DNA from: DATEEG01 sp035525055
Lineage (GTDB): Bacteria > Actinomycetota > Acidimicrobiia > Spongiisociales > ZC4RG35
Length of the DNA stretch: 8,482 nucleotides
Direction of reading: 5' to 3'
Assembly (NCBI GenBank): GCA_035525055.1
Contig: DATLEZ010000076.1
Span: 1-8,482 of the forward strand
Below, one piece after another: positions 6,672 through 8,482 of the stretch (positions within the stretch are counted from its first letter, which is position 1; every line of letters starts with the position of its first letter). The notes under the pieces are model-generated. The model saw only the letters and a program-made list of their open reading frames with translations. It had not been told where the DNA came from and ran no database searches. The position numbers and the translations under genes are program-made.

Positions 6672-7094
6672 TTAGGAGATGCCCGCGCAGGCCGCGCGAA
6701 TGGCGTCGGCCGTGTTGATTGCTTCCTCGATCTCAGCTCTGCCGAAGGTCTTCGTTCCGTACTCGGAGCGATTCCGGTTGCGGCGGAGCCGGTCGAAGCG
6801 TCCCAGTGCCGGCTCGCCGGTCTGGGCGGAGAGGTGGCTGGCGAATTGGGCGAGGGCTTGATGAGCGCCCGGCCGACTCCGGACCCGGTAGCCGGCAGTC
6901 AGGAGTGCTGCTGCGATCGACTTCCTGGCGGCGTCGTAAGCCAGAACGTAGGCCCCAGAAGGATCAATGTCCGCGATGGCCTCGGCGGCTTCGAGATGGC
7001 GTTGTGCATCCTCGAGCCACTGGGCGGCCATAACAGAATCGGTCTCGACCGATTCGATGAGCCCCTTATTTCTCAGGTCGTCGAGGGCGCTCAT
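6672..7094 (-). CDS. HEPN-domain protein, probable toxin of an MNT/HEPN pair
   Basis: A 140-aa all-helical protein. HEPN domains paired with minimal nucleotidyltransferases act in characterised systems as RNases neutralised by their partner. Recognisable parts are the helix WLEDAQRHLEAAEAIAD (26-42), AYVLAYDAARKSIAAALLTA (48-67) followed by GYRVRSRPGAHQAL, and the C-terminal RRNRNRSEYGTK (104-115), the place of the catalytic motif. Canonical HEPN toxins carry R-x4-6-H; HepT of Shewanella has R-x4-H-x-Y. Here no His is present. R105-x4-S110-x-Y112 keeps the Arg and Tyr with Ser for His, while R107-N-x3-Y112 is the other reading. RNase activity is therefore uncertain. The ATG overlaps the stop of the upstream nucleotidyltransferase by 4 nt (ATGA), which indicates coupled translation. 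No independent promoter was seen. Confidence 0.85.
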   Translation of the reverse strand: MSALDDLRNKGLIESVETDSVMAAQWLEDAQRHLEAAEAIADIDPSGAYVLAYDAARKSIAAALLTAGYRVRSRPGAHQALAQFASHLSAQTGEPALGRFDRLRRNRNRSEYGTKTFGRAEIEEAINTADAIRAACAGIS

Positions 7095-7645
7095 ATCAGC
7101 TTGACCCGCGGCCCCGACCTGACAGCTCGCTCAAAAGCGGCATCAGCCGTATCCCATTCAGCAGGAGATCGAACGGCGACATTGACCGGGCGACCCAGCT
7201 CTGCCTCGACGGCGGAGACCGCGTCGTAGACCTCGCTTACGTCGGGCCCGCCGATGACGAGGACGTCGATGTCTGCGGGTGACCTTTGAGCTGGGTCGGC
7301 CCATGAGCCGAATATGAACGCTTCCCGGATCCCCTCGATGTTGGCAAGGGCCGAGCGGAGGAGTGGCTCCGGTCCCACGGTCTTGAGGAGCAGCCCGCGT
7401 AGCTCGAAATAGACGGGGGAGGTCTCGTTGGCGGCGATCAGACGGTTGCGCCCAACGGTCGTCGACGTGACCAACCCGGAGGACTCGAGCCGCTCAACCT
7501 CCTTGTGAGTCCCACCCAGCGATGTGCCGGCCCGGCTGGCCAGCTCACTAAGCGAGATCGGCTCGTCAGCGAAGACGAACAACTCGGCCAGGAGCCGCTC
7601 CTGTTCCGGTGATCGAAAGATCGGAAGCCGAGTAGTTACTTTCAC
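7091..7645 (-). CDS. Winged-HTH / minimal nucleotidyltransferase (MNT) protein, probable antitoxin and autoregulator
   Basis: A 184-aa fusion of a DNA-binding domain and a nucleotidyltransferase, counted from the GTG at 7645. The N-terminal winged HTH spans about 13-70 (SLSELASRAGTSLGGTHKEV, then ERLESSGLV and a VGRNRLIAAN wing). The nucleotidyltransferase domain from about 95 to the end has G113-S114 (IFGSWADP), then Asp125 and Asp127 (ADIDVLVIG), the GSx10DxD core. The position of the third carboxylate appears to be Asn155 (RPVNVAV). MNT antitoxins in known pairs silence the HEPN toxin by binding or by AMP transfer to it. A longer frame begins at GTG 7666, but that codon lies between the -35 and -10 boxes. 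The TATCTT at 7654-7659 would place the transcript start at about 7647-7645, so a leaderless GTG start at 7645 is preferred. There is no ribosome-binding site before either GTG. Confidence 0.85.
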   Translation of the reverse strand: MKVTTRLPIFRSPEQERLLAELFVFADEPISLSELASRAGTSLGGTHKEVERLESSGLVTSTTVGRNRLIAANETSPVYFELRGLLLKTVGPEPLLRSALANIEGIREAFIFGSWADPAQRSPADIDVLVIGGPDVSEVYDAVSAVEAELGRPVNVAVRSPAEWDTADAAFERAVRSGPRVKLI

Positions 7646-7679
7646 AAACCATGAAGATATCTTCACTCTATGTGAAAGT
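7638..7679. repeat. Two-tier palindrome over the MNT/HEPN promoter (probable operator)
   Basis: An outer perfect 9-bp inverted repeat, ACTTTCACA (7638-7646) and TGTGAAAGT (7671-7679), flanks an inner perfect 12-bp palindrome, GAAGATATCTTC (7653-7664). Both are centred at 7658.5. The two 6-nt spacers are not complementary. The outer arms fall next to the -35 box and at the transcript start, and the inner palindrome covers the -10 box. This fits binding by one or two dimers of the HTH-MNT protein repressing its own promoter. The repeat is seen directly; the role is inferred. Confidence 0.75.
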
Positions 7680-7682
7680 CAA
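7654..7682 (-). promoter_or_regulatory. Promoter of the MNT/HEPN operon
   Basis: On the minus strand, TTGACT (7682-7677; 5 of 6 to the -35 consensus) is followed by 17 nt and TATCTT (7659-7654; 4 of 6 to the -10 consensus). The predicted transcript start is at about 7647-7645, next to the GTG at 7645, implying a leaderless or nearly leaderless message. The promoter sits within a large palindrome. Confidence 0.6.
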
Positions 7683-7809
7683 GGAACTGGCTCCATGACC
7701 TAGTAGCTGACGTCTGCCGGGCTAAAAGGAATACCAACCGCACGTGATGGAGCCCTGCCGGACTCGACTGGTGCCACGCTCAGCGAACGCCATAGAGATG
7801 TCGTGCAGA

Positions 7810-8482
7810 TCAAACCAGGGTCGAAGAAGCCGCGAGCTCGGCCAGCGCCGAATCGCTCGGCGGCGCCTCCGCCGATGGAAGGATCAGTTCGAAGACGGTG
7901 AGACCGGCCTCACGCTGGTATCTGAGATTTCCGCCCATCTTGTGGGCCAGGCCACGGGCTATCCACAAGCCCAGACCCGAGGAGCCGGGCACTCTCGCCA
8001 TCGCCATGCCCGCGCGGTAGGCCTGGAACAATGCGTGTTCGAACTCCGGGTCGACCCCATCGCCGTCGTCGGCCACCACTACCGACACGGTGTGGTCGAA
8101 AGACTCCACCGAGACCCTGATGTTGTCGCCTCCATAGCGGAGGGCGTTGGTGAGCAGGTTGCGCAGGATCTGCTTGTAGCGGAGCGGGTCGGCCATCGCC
8201 CACACCGGACCTCCATAACATTGGAAGCCGATCTCGTGGCCTTCCACCGAGGTACGGCGGATCACCGTCTCGGTGAGTGGGCAGAGATCCACCAGTTCGG
8301 GCAAGGCGTCGAGGGCGCCACGCTCGGTCCGGCTGGCGATAAGCAGGTCATCGAGGACCTCACCCGCCTCCACCGCCTGCTGATGGGCTAGCTCGAGGAA
8401 CTCTTCCACCTCCCCGGGCTCCAGCGAGGCCTGGTCGTCACCGACCATCTCGATAGCCCCGATCACGCCGGTGAGGTGGTTG
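7810..8482 (-). CDS. Sensor histidine kinase, C-terminal part (5' truncated by window edge)
   Basis: The frame is open to the right edge. The GTG at 8466 is not a convincing start, since coding continues upstream as NHLTG, which fits the end of an H-box; the phosphoacceptor His is probably just outside. About 224 residues are visible. The dimerisation helices (VIGAIEMVGD, EEFLELAHQQAVEAGEVLDD) are followed by the HATPase_c domain. It has an N-box (QILRNLLTNALRYGG), a G1 box (VADDGDGVDPE), an F-like region (ALFQAYRAGMA) and a G2 box (GSSGLGLWIARGLAHKMGG), ending in TVFELILP plus a short tail. Kinase activity is therefore likely. Sensor domains and any response regulator lie outside the window. 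It ends about 130 nt before the MNT/HEPN promoter on the same strand; no clear terminator separates them. Confidence 0.9.
   Translation of the reverse strand, partial: NHLTGVIGAIEMVGDDQASLEPGEVEEFLELAHQQAVEAGEVLDDLLIASRTERGALDALPELVDLCPLTETVIRRTSVEGHEIGFQCYGGPVWAMADPLRYKQILRNLLTNALRYGGDNIRVSVESFDHTVSVVVADDGDGVDPEFEHALFQAYRAGMAMARVPGSSGLGLWIARGLAHKMGGNLRYQREAGLTVFELILPSAEAPPSDSALAELAASSTLV

Noticed and set aside
7683..7809. Terminator after the histidine kinase (GGGCT and AGCCC matches with a T-rich stretch)
   Set aside because: The T-rich stretch lies inside the loop rather than after the stem, and the arms match imperfectly beyond 5 bp.
7744..8391. A 215-codon plus-strand frame opposite the histidine kinase
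   Set aside because: The minus-strand frame contains ordered N, G1 and G2 boxes of HATPase_c. The plus-strand product is low-complexity His/Arg-rich with no motif.

Overview
The window looks like bacterial chromosome from a moderately GC-rich Gram-positive organism. An actinobacterium, possibly of the Acidimicrobiia type, fits best. The clues are a lipoprotein binding protein with a Thr/Pro/Gly/Asp-rich linker, an apparently leaderless promoter, and the actinobacterial flavour of the HTH-nucleotidyltransferase protein. No marker gene is present, so this placement is an inference. No rRNA, tRNA, CRISPR array, insertion sequence or phage gene was seen.

Left part, plus strand (1-6482): one compact gene cluster with overlapping or closely spaced genes. 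It encodes the C-terminal ~90% of an RbsA/MglA-type double ATPase (start lies outside the window), an RbsC-type permease and a lipoprotein substrate-binding protein. After a strong 15-bp hairpin come an M24 metallopeptidase, a 59-aa GatC/AtzG-like small protein, and an amidase-signature hydrolase that overlaps the small gene by 10 nt. The three ABC genes form a complete importer of the ribose/galactose type. The peptidase, small subunit and amidase are enzymes that cut C-N bonds. A coherent reading is uptake of a small amide- or peptide-bond-containing nutrient followed by hydrolysis in the cytoplasm. The substrate cannot be read from the sequence.

Two genes here are easily missed or mis-started. 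The M24 gene has no ATG, GTG or TTG before residue 45 of its conserved reading frame. It appears to start at an ATT codon placed 6 nt after a good AAGGAG ribosome-binding site. The 59-aa small subunit is below the usual length cut-offs but has the expected C-terminal signature and position.

Right part, minus strand (8482-6672): the C-terminal part of a sensor histidine kinase runs in from the right edge. It is followed by a two-gene HTH-nucleotidyltransferase (MNT) / HEPN module of the toxin-antitoxin type, whose genes overlap by 4 nt (ATGA). The module's promoter (TTGACT, 17 nt, TATCTT) is covered by a two-tier palindrome sharing a single centre of symmetry. This suggests autoregulation by the HTH domain and leaderless translation from a GTG at 7645. 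The module converges on the amidase across a 189-nt gap with no gene in it.
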